Of a stretch of DNA of 64,000 bases, positions 1 to 8,837 are shown one piece after another. Position 1 is the first letter of the stretch, and every line of letters begins with the position of its first letter. Source of the DNA: Halorubrum sp. CBA1229 (GTDB lineage: Archaea > Halobacteriota > Halobacteria > Halobacteriales > Haloferacaceae); assembly GCF_003721435.2 (NCBI RefSeq), contig NZ_CP054585.1, positions 3,038,001 to 3,102,000 of the forward strand. Direction: 5' to 3'. A program made the translations under genes and the position numbers. Under the pieces are notes generated by a model. That model did no database searches, was not told the DNA's origin, and saw only the letters and a list, made by a program, of their open reading frames with translations.

Positions 1-1
1 G

Positions 2-952
2 ATGCCGCGACTGGACGGGAAGACCGTCGTCGTTACGGGGGCGAACAGCGGCCTCGGCTATGAGGGGAGCCGCGCGTTCGCCGAGAAGGGCGCGACAGTC
101 GTGATGGCGTGCCGGAGCGTCGAGCGCGGCGAGCGCGCGGCCGACGAGATCCGGCGGGAGAGCGCGGTCGACCGCGGCGATCTCGACCTCGACGTGCGCG
201 AGTGCGACCTCGCGTCGCTCGACTCGGTGGCGGCCTTCGCCGAGGGGCTCGGCGACGACTACGACGCGGTCGACGTCTGCTGTAACAACGCCGGCGTGAT
301 GGCGATCCCGCGGAGCGAGACTGAGGACGGCTTCGAGACGCAGTTCGGCGTCAACCACCTCGGCCACTTCGCGCTGACGGGCCGGCTGTTCCCGCTTTTA
401 AATAACGCCGAGGGAGTCGGGGGAGACGCGCGCGTCGTCACGCAGTCCTCGGGCGCCCACGAGCAGGGCGAGATGGACTTCTCGGACCTCAACTGGGAAC
501 GCTCGTACGGGAAGTGGAAGGCCTACGGCCGGAGCAAGCTCGCGAACCTGTTGTTCGCCTACGAGCTCCAGCGGCGGATCAACGACGCCGCGGCGGGAGA
601 CGACCCAGAGCGCGGCGACCCCGGCCTCCGGAGCGTCGCCTGCCACCCGGGTTACGCGGCCACGAACCTCCAGCATCGCACCGCGGAGGAGAGCGGCAGC
701 CCGCTTTTAAAAGCCGGGATGAAGGCCGCGAACGCGGTGCTCGGGCAGGACGCCGCGACGGGCGCCCTACCGATGCTGTACGCCGCGACCGCCGACGTCG
801 ACGGCGGCGCCTACGTCGAGCCGGGCGGGCTCATGAACATACGGGGAACGCCGACCGTGGGGCGGTCGAACGACGCCTCCTACGACCGCGCGGACGCCCG
901 GCGCCTCTGGGAGTACTCCGAGGAGGCGACGGGCGTCGAGTTCCCTATTTAA
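2..952 (+). CDS. Short-chain dehydrogenase/reductase (retinol dehydrogenase-like)
   Basis: NAD(P)-dependent oxidoreductase of the SDR superfamily, 316 residues. The N-terminal Rossmann motif TGANSGLG is at about residues 12-19, NNAGV at about 94-98, and the catalytic Tyr-x3-Lys pair in YGRSKLAN at about 177-184. The layout follows the long retinol-dehydrogenase/WW-oxidoreductase-like SDRs. The substrate cannot be read from sequence. The ATG is at base 2, so the promoter and any longer start lie outside the window. The stop codon sits inside a 16-base perfect palindrome. The next gene is convergent. Confidence 0.85.
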   Translation: MPRLDGKTVVVTGANSGLGYEGSRAFAEKGATVVMACRSVERGERAADEIRRESAVDRGDLDLDVRECDLASLDSVAAFAEGLGDDYDAVDVCCNNAGVMAIPRSETEDGFETQFGVNHLGHFALTGRLFPLLNNAEGVGGDARVVTQSSGAHEQGEMDFSDLNWERSYGKWKAYGRSKLANLLFAYELQRRINDAAAGDDPERGDPGLRSVACHPGYAATNLQHRTAEESGSPLLKAGMKAANAVLGQDAATGALPMLYAATADVDGGAYVEPGGLMNIRGTPTVGRSNDASYDRADARRLWEYSEEATGVEFPI

Positions 953-958
953 ATAGGG
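943..958. repeat. 16-bp perfect AT-centred palindrome over the SDR stop codon
   Basis: The segment ccctatttaaataggg is a perfect inverted repeat containing the TAA stop of the SDR gene. It lies between two convergent genes. It could be a small 3' hairpin or bidirectional terminator, or a protein-binding site. No experimental role can be claimed. Confidence 0.6.
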
Positions 959-968
959 CCCGCCGCGG

Positions 969-1526
969 CTAATGGAGCGTCCCCTCCCGCACGTGGGCGT
1001 CGTGGGCGAACAGCGCGTAGCCGACGTCGACCGCGCGGCGGCCGGTCTCGGCCGCGATTTCGCGGATCGGCTCGATCATCGTCACGTAGTCGTCGGCGTC
1101 GAACGACTCCTTCCGGCCGTCGAGGTAGCCCAACCGCTCCAGCGACGCCCAGACGCGGGTGTCGACGACGGCGTGGCTGTCCCCGTCGAGCGCCGCGACA
1201 ACGCACGACGCCGTCGGCGTCTTGAAGCCCGCGAGTCCGGTGATCAGGTGAATCGTCGAGAAGTCGCCGTCGACGACGCGCGCGTTCCGGGTCACCTCCC
1301 GGCAGCGCCGCTCGGGGTTCTTCCGGACGTGATAGGCGCTCCGCGTCGACGACTCGTAGGCGATCTCGTAGAGCTGCTCGCGCGTCAGGTGCCCCTGGGA
1401 GCGGTACCGCTCGCCGAACTCGCCGAGCCGCTCCGGGAGCACGCCCTGCGTCTCGGCGTAGCGGTCGAGGTTCTCGGCGACGAACGCGTCGAGGTCGACG
1501 GGGTCGTCGGGATCGTCGGTCTCCAT
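969..1526 (-). CDS. HhH/OGG-like hypothetical protein
   Basis: A 185-residue protein of unproven function. Residues 94-125 (LITGLAGFKTPTASC, then AVVDTRVWASLERLG) resemble the helix-hairpin-helix plus catalytic-Asp region of HhH-GPD DNA glycosylases. Lys102 and Asp122 are where the lysine and aspartate of OGG1-type bifunctional glycosylases would fall. The N-terminal 90 residues show nothing recognisable. I start at the ATG at 1526; a longer frame reaches 1559 but adds only 11 residues. The base-excision-repair role is inference; it may be a HhH protein with another role. Confidence 0.55.
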   Translation of the reverse strand: METDDPDDPVDLDAFVAENLDRYAETQGVLPERLGEFGERYRSQGHLTREQLYEIAYESSTRSAYHVRKNPERRCREVTRNARVVDGDFSTIHLITGLAGFKTPTASCVVAALDGDSHAVVDTRVWASLERLGYLDGRKESFDADDYVTMIEPIREIAAETGRRAVDVGYALFAHDAHVREGTLH

Positions 1527-1641
1527 ACCCGAGCGATTCTCGTCCGTCGACCAAAACACCGGCGCCGTCGCTCGCGGGCGTGATATACGCGGAACGTGTT
1601 TCGAGAGCTGTCCGTCGTCGCCGGTCGCGGGTACGGCCGAG

Positions 1642-1836
1642 CTACAGCCGAGTGAGGTTCTTCGCGCGCGGACCCTTCTCCGCCTCCTCGATCTCGAACT
1701 CTACCTCTTGGCCTTCCTCGAGGTCCGGGCCGCCGACGTCTTCCATGTGGAAGAACACGTCCTCGTCAGCGTCGTCACTCTCGATGAATCCGTAGCCGCC
1801 GGTGTCGTTGAAGAAGTCGACCTTGCCTGTCGCCAT
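1642..1836 (-). CDS. cspA: Cold-shock domain protein
   Basis: A 64-residue single cold-shock domain (OB fold), the usual family length. The RNP1-like motif is in GGYGFIESDD (about 13-22) and the RNP2-like motif in DVFFHM (about 26-31), followed by the conserved EEGQEVEFEIEEAEKGPRAKNL. It binds single-stranded RNA or DNA and is expected to act as an RNA chaperone. It is strongly acidic, as usual in haloarchaea. A TATA-like element lies about 30 bases upstream, so the mRNA is probably leaderless. Confidence 0.95.
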   Translation of the reverse strand: MATGKVDFFNDTGGYGFIESDDADEDVFFHMEDVGGPDLEEGQEVEFEIEEAEKGPRAKNLTRL

Positions 1837-1863
1837 CGCATCCTGATAGACTCCCGACTGGGT

Positions 1864-1870
1864 GATAAGT
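1864..1870 (-). promoter_or_regulatory. TATA-like element of the cold-shock gene
   Basis: On the minus strand this reads acttatc, centred about 30 bases before the ATG at 1836. The spacing fits an archaeal TATA box serving a leaderless transcript. Confidence 0.5.
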
Positions 1871-2065
1871 GTTGCGTGCGCCCCGATTCTCCGCAGTTCG
1901 GTCGTTTCCGGCCCGAATAGACGCTGATTCCGTTTTTCCGAGTCGAACCGGTGCCGGTCGGACCGAGGGCCAACGGGAGCCGGACCGGTTCCCGAAACGT
2001 TAGGTCGCGAGCGGTCGTGCGTTCGAACAGAACTCGCCGTGGGAAACGACGACGCCCGGGTCGAT

Positions 2066-3523
2066 ATGACGACGGGGGCGATCTCCCCGAAGCTGTTCGA
2101 CCTCGCGTGGCCGCTGGTGCTCGGGAACCTCCTCCAGACCCTCTACAACCTCGCGGACATGTTCTGGGTCGGGCGAGTGAGCACCGAGGCCGTCGCCGCC
2201 GTCTCGCTCATGTTCCCGCTCTCGTGGATGTTCGTCTCGACCGCGGTGGGGCTCACCGCCGCGACGATCGCCTTGGTCTCCCAGCACGTCGGCGCCGGCA
2301 ACGACCGTCGCGCCGACGAGGTCGTGGGGCAGACGGTGCTGCTCGCGATCGCGGTCTCCGTCGCCCTCGCGGTCCTCGGCTTCGCGGCGCGCCACCGGCT
2401 GCTCTACTGGATCGGCGCGCGCGACGCGGTGTTCGTCGAGGCGCTCGCGTACATCGAGGTGATCCTCCTCACCCTCCCGCTCACGTTCCTCTTCTTCGCG
2501 TTCCGCGCCTCGCTGCAGGGCGCGGGCGACACGACGACCGCGATGTGGCTCGTCGGGATCTCCGCCGGGATCAACATCGTCATCGACCCCGTCTTCATCC
2601 TCGGGTGGGGCCCGGTCCCCGCGCTCGGCACGCGCGGGGCCGCGATCGCGACGCTGATCGCGCGCCTGTTCGCGACCGCGGCCGGCGTCGGGATCCTGCT
2701 GCGCGGCGACTGGGGGGTGAAGCTGTACCTCCGCGACCTCGCGCCGAATCCGGAGATCCTCCGGAAGCTCGTCGACGTCGGCTATCCGGCGACGCTCGAC
2801 GGGTGGGCCCGGTCGTTCGCCGCCGTCTTCATGGCGGCGCTTGTCGCGCGGTTCGGCCCGGCCGCGACCGCGGCCTACGGGATCGGCGTCAGGCTGATGT
2901 CGGTCTCCTGGTCGGTCGCGGGCGCCGTCGGGCAGGCGACCGCGACGGGGGTCGGCCAGAACCTCGGCGCCGACACGCCCGACCGCGCCGTCGCCGTCAC
3001 CCGCGTCGCCACCCTCGGGACCATGGCGCTTCTCGGCGTCGCCGGCGGCGCGGTCTGGCTGTTTCCGGCCGCCGCGATCGGCGTCTTCATCGACGATCCG
3101 GAAACGATCGCCGAGGGGGTCGTCTTCCTCCGCGTCGTCGCGCTGTCGTGGGGCTTCTTCGGCGGCCTCATGGTGATACAGGGGGCGTTCCGCGGCGCGG
3201 GACACACCAAGGCGGCGCTGGCGCTGTCCCTGCTCTCGCGGTGGGCCCTCCGGCTCCCGCTGGCCGCCCTGCTCGCGTTCGGCGCGGTCGGCGTCACGCT
3301 CGGCGGGGTCTCTGTGGGGCCCGTCGACGTTCCCGCGGTCGACGTCGGGTACGTCGGCTTCGACTGGGGCGCGGTGGGACTGTGGTGGGGGTACGCGACG
3401 GCCGCCGTGGTCTCGTTCGCCGTCGGCGCGGCGTGGTTCCTGCGCGGGACCTGGACCGAGGGCGTCGTCGACGAGGACGGCGGCGACGGCCCGGAGGCGT
3501 CCGTCGAGACGGTCGACGATTAA
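2066..3523 (+). CDS. MATE family multidrug efflux transporter
   Basis: Twelve-helix cation-coupled drug/metabolite antiporter of the MATE (DinF/NorM) family, about 485 residues. The protein is hydrophobic throughout. The MATE signature at its start (KLFDLAWPLVLGNLLQTLYNLADMFWVG, given here by its ends: KLFDLAWP and ADMFWVG) is followed by a second similar half from about residue 240 (AT-DGWARSF). A loop at about residues 410-425 contains a Val/Asp-rich insertion. I prefer the ATG at 2066 to the GTG at 2039, which would add nine polar residues. Substrate unknown. Confidence 0.9.
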   Translation: MTTGAISPKLFDLAWPLVLGNLLQTLYNLADMFWVGRVSTEAVAAVSLMFPLSWMFVSTAVGLTAATIALVSQHVGAGNDRRADEVVGQTVLLAIAVSVALAVLGFAARHRLLYWIGARDAVFVEALAYIEVILLTLPLTFLFFAFRASLQGAGDTTTAMWLVGISAGINIVIDPVFILGWGPVPALGTRGAAIATLIARLFATAAGVGILLRGDWGVKLYLRDLAPNPEILRKLVDVGYPATLDGWARSFAAVFMAALVARFGPAATAAYGIGVRLMSVSWSVAGAVGQATATGVGQNLGADTPDRAVAVTRVATLGTMALLGVAGGAVWLFPAAAIGVFIDDPETIAEGVVFLRVVALSWGFFGGLMVIQGAFRGAGHTKAALALSLLSRWALRLPLAALLAFGAVGVTLGGVSVGPVDVPAVDVGYVGFDWGAVGLWWGYATAAVVSFAVGAAWFLRGTWTEGVVDEDGGDGPEASVETVDD

Positions 3524-3539
3524 AAAGAGGGAGCCGCGT

Positions 3540-3797
3540 CTAGCGCTGCTCTCTCGCCATCTGCAGCGAGATGAAGAAGCCGAAGTACGCCGGGATGCCG
3601 GCGAGCATGAACAGGTACAACACCCACTGCGGGGCGGTCGAGAACGCGAAGTCGTAGAGCAGGGACACGAGCGTCACCCACGCGACCGCGAACACGAGGT
3701 CCTGTAGCATCCCGGTTCGGTTCTCGCTGACCTGCGACCGGACGCGCTCCGCGAGGCTCTTCTCGTTCGGGTCGTCGGTCGTGTCCGTCTCTGGCAT
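3540..3797 (-). CDS. Small two-helix membrane protein
   Basis: An 85-residue hypothetical protein with a polar acidic N-terminus of about 30 residues and two hydrophobic segments: about 31-52 (LQDLVFAVAWVTLVSLLYDF) and about 57-79 (WVLYLFMLAGIPAYFGFFIS). Haloarchaeal genomes carry similar small membrane proteins of unknown role. It is convergent with the MATE gene and shares no clear operon. Confidence 0.7.
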   Translation of the reverse strand: MPETDTTDDPNEKSLAERVRSQVSENRTGMLQDLVFAVAWVTLVSLLYDFAFSTAPQWVLYLFMLAGIPAYFGFFISLQMAREQR

Positions 3798-3906
3798 AGG
3801 TGAGCGTGTCGGTCGGGGTACGTCGGTGTTCCGGAAGCGAGGCGGTTCGGCGGCGATGCGGGTCGGCGCCCGGGCGGCAGGCGAAGCCCGGGGCCGGGCC
3901 CGCGGC

Positions 3907-4368
3907 TCAGTCCTCCTCGAGGTAGTCGACGACGAGGACGGGCACGTGCGTCGAGCGCAGCGTGCGCTCGGTGACGCTCCCGAGGAGCGCGCGCCGGACG
4001 CCGGCGCGGCCGTGGCTCCCCATCACGATGAGGTCCACGTCGTGGTCATCGGCGTAGTCCGCGATCACCTTGTGCGGGCGGCCGCCGGAGACGTGTTCGA
4101 CGACGTCGACGTCCCGCTCGGCGCCGCGCTCGGCGACGGCGCCGGTCGCCTCGTCGGCCTTCTCTTTCAGCTCGCCCATCTCGCCGAACCGGCCCTGCTT
4201 GAGGCGGTCGACCTGTTCGGTGCCGAGACTGAGGTGGACCGAGTCGATGTCGACCACGTACAGCGCGTGGACCTCGGCGTCGTACTGCTCGGCGAGGTCG
4301 AGCGCGTGGGCGACCGCTGACTCTGCGACATCGCTACCGTCGGTCGGGATCAGAATGCGTTCGTACAT
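3907..4368 (-). CDS. Universal stress protein (UspA family)
   Basis: A 153-residue single UspA domain. It begins MYERILIPTDGSD and ends with the nucleotide-binding pattern G-x2-G-x9-G-S/T (VMGSHGRAGVRRALLGSVTE, about residues 115-134), so ATP binding is likely. It lies three bases downstream of the symporter gene on the same strand, an arrangement common in haloarchaea where UspA proteins accompany transporters. It may modulate the symporter; that is inference. Confidence 0.92.
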   Translation of the reverse strand: MYERILIPTDGSDVAESAVAHALDLAEQYDAEVHALYVVDIDSVHLSLGTEQVDRLKQGRFGEMGELKEKADEATGAVAERGAERDVDVVEHVSGGRPHKVIADYADDHDVDLIVMGSHGRAGVRRALLGSVTERTLRSTHVPVLVVDYLEED

Positions 4369-4371
4369 GGA

Positions 4372-6129
4372 TTACTCCTCCGTGGCCGCGTCGTCAACTG
4401 CGCGGTCCCCCTCGGCGGCCGCGTCGTCAACTGCGCGGCCGCCATCAGCCGCGAGGTCCTCGCCGCCGTCGGCGACGACGTCCTCGGCGGTCTCCTGTTG
4501 CCCCATCGGCTCGGGGCTGTGGCACTGCCGGACGATCCGCTTCGTCTCGAGCGACGGCTCGTCGGTCGCCATCGAGACGACGATGGTGACGATGAACACG
4601 ATCGGGAGCGTGATCAGCGCCGAGCCGATAGCTGGCATCCAGGTCGCCAGCCCCGCCGACAGCGGCGCGTCGATCGAGCCGATGTACGTCGGGACGATCT
4701 GGTTGATCATCGGGATCGACCAGAGGGTCAGTCCCGTCGTCATGCCGGCGAGCGCCCCTGGCCGGTTAGCGTTCTCCCACCACATTCCGAGGAAGAACAT
4801 CGGGAACAGGACGGAGCCGGCGAGCGAGAACGCGTATCCCACGAGCGCGGCGATCGACGACGCGGGGTTGAGCGCGGCCAGGGTGGTCAGCGCGCCGAGC
4901 GCGACGATCGAGAGGCGGCCGACGAGGATCTGCTGGCGCTGCGTCGCGTCCTCGTTGATGATGTTCGTGTAGATGTCGTGGCTGATCGCCGACGAGCCGG
5001 CGATGAACAGCCCGGCGACCGTCGCGATGGCCGCGGCGATACCGCCCGCCGCGACGATCCCGACGAACCAGTCCGGGAGCCCGGACAGCTGCGCCGCCAG
5101 CACGACGATGACCTCGCTGGCCGCGCCCGTCATCCCGGGATCGCCGTACGTCGCACCGACGTTCTGCGAGTAGAGGTCGGTGCCGAACGCCGCGAACGCC
5201 GGGGCGCTCCAGTAGAGGATACAGATGAAGAACAGCCCCCAGACCGTCGACCAGCGGGCCGTCCGCTCGCTCTCGACCGTGTAGAACCGGACGAGCACGT
5301 GCGGCAGTCCGCAGGTGCCGACGATGAGCGAGAACGTCGTGGCGACCCAGAGGTAGTAGCTCGACGAGGCGAACGGCTCGGAGAACTCGCTGCCGAGCTC
5401 GCTGATCAGCATCCCGTACTCGAGCTGCGGCAGCACCGTGGAGTAGCCGTTGGTGTAGCCGACGACGAAGAGCCCGACGACGAACGCGAGGATGAGGATA
5501 ACGTACTGGACCGCCTGGTTCTTCGTGGCGCCCAGCATCCCGGACAGCGTCAGGTAGCCGACGGTGACGACCATCATGGCGACGACCATCACCTGGTACC
5601 CGTCGAGGCCGGGGATGAGGCCCCCGTAGTTACCGAAGATGTACAGGCCGACCAAGGCCATCCCCTTCGCCTGTCCGATGGCGTAGACGAAGCCGATGAG
5701 GAACGTCGTCACCGCCGCGATGGCGCGCGCGGTGTCGGAGTTGAATCGGTCGCCGACGAAGTCCGGCGCCGTGTACTTCCCGAACCGGCGCAGCTGCGCG
5801 GCGAGGAAGATGAGCAGGATGAAGTAGCCCGTCGTCCAGCCGACGACGAACACGAGGCCGTAGAAGCCGGCCAGCGCGATGGACGCCGCCATCCCGAGAT
5901 AGGACGCCGCCGACATCCAGTTCGCCCCGATCGCCATCCCGTTCTCGACGTTCCCGATGGACCGGCCGGCGACCCACATGTCGTCGGTGTCGGCCACGCG
6001 GAAGACGAAGCCGATCGAGAGGAACAGCCCCAGCATCCCGATCACGAGGATCGCCGGCGCCAGCTTGAACGAGATGTCGAGGGCCTCCGGAAGGAGGTCG
6101 CTCTGCAGCAGGAGCGAGCTCCCCGTCAT
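4372..6129 (-). CDS. Sodium:solute symporter, probably acetate/monocarboxylate uptake
   Basis: A 585-residue member of the sodium:solute symporter (SSS) family, with about 13 predicted helices. The region GAKT-NQAVQYVI and the motif GTCGLPHVLVRFYTV are typical of ActP-like members. Pairing with the upstream DUF4212 small subunit and with two acetyl-CoA synthetases points to acetate or another small organic acid. The C-terminal tail is hydrophilic and carries a near-exact 11-residue repeat (RAVDDAAAEGD / RAVDDAATEE) rich in Asp-Gly-Gly and Ala. It overlaps the upstream gene by four bases (ATGA). Confidence 0.88.
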   Translation of the reverse strand: MTGSSLLLQSDLLPEALDISFKLAPAILVIGMLGLFLSIGFVFRVADTDDMWVAGRSIGNVENGMAIGANWMSAASYLGMAASIALAGFYGLVFVVGWTTGYFILLIFLAAQLRRFGKYTAPDFVGDRFNSDTARAIAAVTTFLIGFVYAIGQAKGMALVGLYIFGNYGGLIPGLDGYQVMVVAMMVVTVGYLTLSGMLGATKNQAVQYVILILAFVVGLFVVGYTNGYSTVLPQLEYGMLISELGSEFSEPFASSSYYLWVATTFSLIVGTCGLPHVLVRFYTVESERTARWSTVWGLFFICILYWSAPAFAAFGTDLYSQNVGATYGDPGMTGAASEVIVVLAAQLSGLPDWFVGIVAAGGIAAAIATVAGLFIAGSSAISHDIYTNIINEDATQRQQILVGRLSIVALGALTTLAALNPASSIAALVGYAFSLAGSVLFPMFFLGMWWENANRPGALAGMTTGLTLWSIPMINQIVPTYIGSIDAPLSAGLATWMPAIGSALITLPIVFIVTIVVSMATDEPSLETKRIVRQCHSPEPMGQQETAEDVVADGGEDLAADGGRAVDDAAAEGDRAVDDAATEE

Positions 6130-6596
6130 TCCTCGGTCCCCCCGTCGGCCGCCGCGACGTCAGCGCCGCTCCCGGTCTCCGCGACGGTGGCGTGATCGAT
6201 ACCGTACTTCTCGTCGAGCGCGTCACGCTTGCGCGAGTACCAGAACGAGAGGATCAGCGCGCTGGTCGGCGCCCCGAACGCGACGAGGAAGTAGTGGATC
6301 GGGAAGCCTAAGATCGGCATCTGACTCGTCATCGGGCCGGGAGCGAGCCGCGTCAGCGTCACCGGCCCCCATACCGCGAGGACCCAGATAGCGAACCCGG
6401 TCCAGACGATGCGGAGGTGATCCCGCATGTACGGCGTGCTCGGGTTCAGGATGTTCACCTCCGCTCCGAGGTAGTCGGTGTCGTTGTGCGTCTGTGCCGC
6501 GCCCGTGGCGACGCCGCCGTCGGTGGCCGCGCCGTCCGATGCGCGTCCACCATCGGCGGCCGCCTCGCCGGAGTCGTGCGTGCTATTATCTGTCAT
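6126..6596 (-). CDS. DUF4212 small subunit of the symporter
   Basis: A 156-residue protein. It has a polar Ala/Gly/Asp-rich N-terminus (about 1-50), the conserved start YMRDHLRIVWTGFAIWVLAV (first helix about 58-80) and a second helix around IHYFLVAFGAPTSALILSFW (about 100-125). DUF4212 proteins are known small partners encoded next to SSS-family symporters. The four-base ATGA overlap with the symporter indicates translational coupling. A short tail repeats the AADGG motif also seen in the symporter tail. Confidence 0.88.
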   Translation of the reverse strand: MTDNSTHDSGEAAADGGRASDGAATDGGVATGAAQTHNDTDYLGAEVNILNPSTPYMRDHLRIVWTGFAIWVLAVWGPVTLTRLAPGPMTSQMPILGFPIHYFLVAFGAPTSALILSFWYSRKRDALDEKYGIDHATVAETGSGADVAAADGGTEE

Positions 6597-6719
6597 GTAT
6601 CGCTGTGTGTCGTTGTGATGTGTCGTCGTTCGTCGTTTGTCTGATTCGATCGTGATGTTTGTTCGCGCGGCGACGTCGTCGGATTGTGTTGTCGCGTCGA
6701 AAACGGAACCGCCGTTCGG

Positions 6720-8714
6720 CTACTCGCTTTTCGCCTTCTGCTGGATCTCCTCGACGATCTCGGGGTTCCGGAGCGTGCTCGTGTTACCGAGCTCCTTGCC
6801 GTCGGCGATGTTCTCCAACAGGCGCCGCATGATCTTCCCCGAGCGCGTCTTCGGTAGGTCGGGCGTGAACACGACCTGCTCGGGTCGGGCGATCGGGCCG
6901 ATGGCGTCCTCGACGCCGGCGACGATCGCGTCGCGGAGCTCGTCGTTACCCTCGTACCCGTCTTCGGTCGTCACGTACGCGTAGACGGCCTCGCCCTTGA
7001 TGTCGTGGTCGCCGCCGACGACGGCGGCCTCGGCGACGCCCTCGACGCCGACGATGGCGGACTCGATCTCCATCGTGCCCAGCCGGTGGCCGGAGACGTT
7101 GAGCACGTCGTCCACCCGCCCGAGCACGGTGATGTAGCCGTCCTCGTCGATCTTCGCCCCGTCCTCCGGGAAGTACACCCAGTCCTCGGGGTCGTCGCTG
7201 TCCGTGTCGGAGTACTCCGCCCAGTACTCGTCGATGTACCGCTCGTCGTTGTTGTACAGCGTCCGGAGCATGCCGGGCCACGGCTTCTGTACCGTGAGGT
7301 AGCCGGCCTTTCCGGGCTCTACCTCGTCGCCGAGCGTGTCGAGGATCTGGACGTCGAGTCCCGGCAGCGGCGGCCCCGCCGCGCCCGGCTTCATGTCCTT
7401 CAACCCGGGGAGCGTCGTGATCATCATCCCGCCCGTCTCGGTCTGCCACCACGTGTCGACGATGGGGCACTCCTCGTCGCCGATGTGCTGGTAGTACCAC
7501 TTCCACGCCCGCGGATTGATCGGCTCGCCGACCGTGCCGAGCAGCCGGAGCGAGGAGAGGTCGTGGCGGTCGGGGAACTCCTCGCCCCACTTCATGAACG
7601 CGCGGATCGCCGTGGGCGCCGTGTACAGCTGGGTGGCCTCGTACTCCTCGACGATCTCCCAGAGGCGGTCCTGTTCGGGATGATCGGGGGTCCCCTCGTA
7701 CATCATCGTCGTCGTCCCGAGCGCGAGCGGCCCGTAGACGATGTAGGAGTGGCCCGTGATCCAGCCGATGTCGGCCGAACAGAAGTACGTGTCATCCGGC
7801 TTGATGTCGAGGACGGACTGCGAGGTCCACGACACCCACGAGAGGTAGCCGCCGGTGGTGTGTTTCACCCCCTTCGGCTCCCCCGTGGTCCCCGAGGTGT
7901 ACATCAGGAACAGCATGTCCTCGGCGTCGCGGGTGACCGGCTCGACCTCGGCGCCCTCGTGCTCTGCGACGAGGTCGTCGTAGTCGAGCTGGTCGTCGCC
8001 GAGCTCGTGGCCGAAGTCGTCGCCGTTCGGCCCGAGCCGGTCGACGACGACGGTCGTGGTGTCGTGGTCGACGCCCGCGAGCCCCTGGTTGGCCTTGTCG
8101 AGGTGGTCGAGGGGGTCGCCGCGGCGGTAGTAGCCGTCGCAGGTGACGAGGTACTCCGACTCCGCGGAGTTCATCCGGGTCGCGAGCGCGTCCGCCGAGA
8201 ACCCGGCGAAGACGACGCTGTGAGGCGCGCCGATGCGGGCGCACGCCAGCATCGCGACCGGCAGCTCCGGGATCATCGGCATGTACAGCGTCACCACGTC
8301 GTCCTCCTCGACGCCCTGCTCGCGGAGCGCGGCCGCGAACTCGTTTACCTCCCGGTGGAGCTCCGCGTACGTGTACGTGCGATCGTCCTCGTCTACCGGC
8401 TCGCCGACCCACTCGATCGCGGCCTCGTCGCCGCGCTCGTCGAGGTGTCGGTCGAGGCAGTTGGCCGACGCGTTCAGTTCGCCGCCGGTGAACCACTCGT
8501 AGAAGGGCGGGTCGCTGTCGTCCAGCACCTGGTCGTAGTCGGACTCCCAGTCGAGGAGGTCGGCCGCGGTCTCCCAGCACTCCGGCCAGTTCTCCTCGAA
8601 CTCCTCGTAGATCTCGGGGTCGGAGACGTTCGCCTGCGCCGCGAACGACTCGGGCGGCTCGAACACCTCCTGCTCTTCCAGTCTCGCTTCCAGTTGGCCG
8701 TCACCCTCTGTCAT
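6720..8714 (-). CDS. acs: Acetyl-CoA synthetase (AMP-forming), copy 1
   Basis: Makes acetyl-CoA from acetate, ATP and CoA. About 664 residues, the usual Acs length. It has the P-loop YTSGTTGEPKGV, the acetate-pocket region VDTWWQTETGG, the A8/hinge motif GRVDDVLNVSGHR, and the C-terminal PKTRSGKIMRR with the catalytic, acetylatable lysine. I start at the ATG at 8714 because a strong TATA element sits about 30 bases before it; the upstream ATG at 8744 falls in that TATA box. It is part of the acetate region with the symporter and a second acs gene. Confidence 0.95.
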   Translation of the reverse strand: MTEGDGQLEARLEEQEVFEPPESFAAQANVSDPEIYEEFEENWPECWETAADLLDWESDYDQVLDDSDPPFYEWFTGGELNASANCLDRHLDERGDEAAIEWVGEPVDEDDRTYTYAELHREVNEFAAALREQGVEEDDVVTLYMPMIPELPVAMLACARIGAPHSVVFAGFSADALATRMNSAESEYLVTCDGYYRRGDPLDHLDKANQGLAGVDHDTTTVVVDRLGPNGDDFGHELGDDQLDYDDLVAEHEGAEVEPVTRDAEDMLFLMYTSGTTGEPKGVKHTTGGYLSWVSWTSQSVLDIKPDDTYFCSADIGWITGHSYIVYGPLALGTTTMMYEGTPDHPEQDRLWEIVEEYEATQLYTAPTAIRAFMKWGEEFPDRHDLSSLRLLGTVGEPINPRAWKWYYQHIGDEECPIVDTWWQTETGGMMITTLPGLKDMKPGAAGPPLPGLDVQILDTLGDEVEPGKAGYLTVQKPWPGMLRTLYNNDERYIDEYWAEYSDTDSDDPEDWVYFPEDGAKIDEDGYITVLGRVDDVLNVSGHRLGTMEIESAIVGVEGVAEAAVVGGDHDIKGEAVYAYVTTEDGYEGNDELRDAIVAGVEDAIGPIARPEQVVFTPDLPKTRSGKIMRRLLENIADGKELGNTSTLRNPEIVEEIQQKAKSE

Positions 8715-8742
8715 GGTACGGTCGTATCCATCCGATCTCGGC

Positions 8743-8750
8743 ATATAAAC
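8743..8750 (-). promoter_or_regulatory. TATA box of acs copy 1
   Basis: Minus-strand gtttatat, centred about 32 bases upstream of the ATG at 8714. It is the clearest archaeal TATA box of the acetate region, implies a leaderless transcript and fixes the start. Confidence 0.65.
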
Positions 8751-8837
8751 GCTGGCGCTAAATACGAAAAATCATGACAGACTCGCGGTGTCTCGGCCGG
8801 TTTCCTCTCACTCGACCCCCGACCCGGGACGCCGGCG

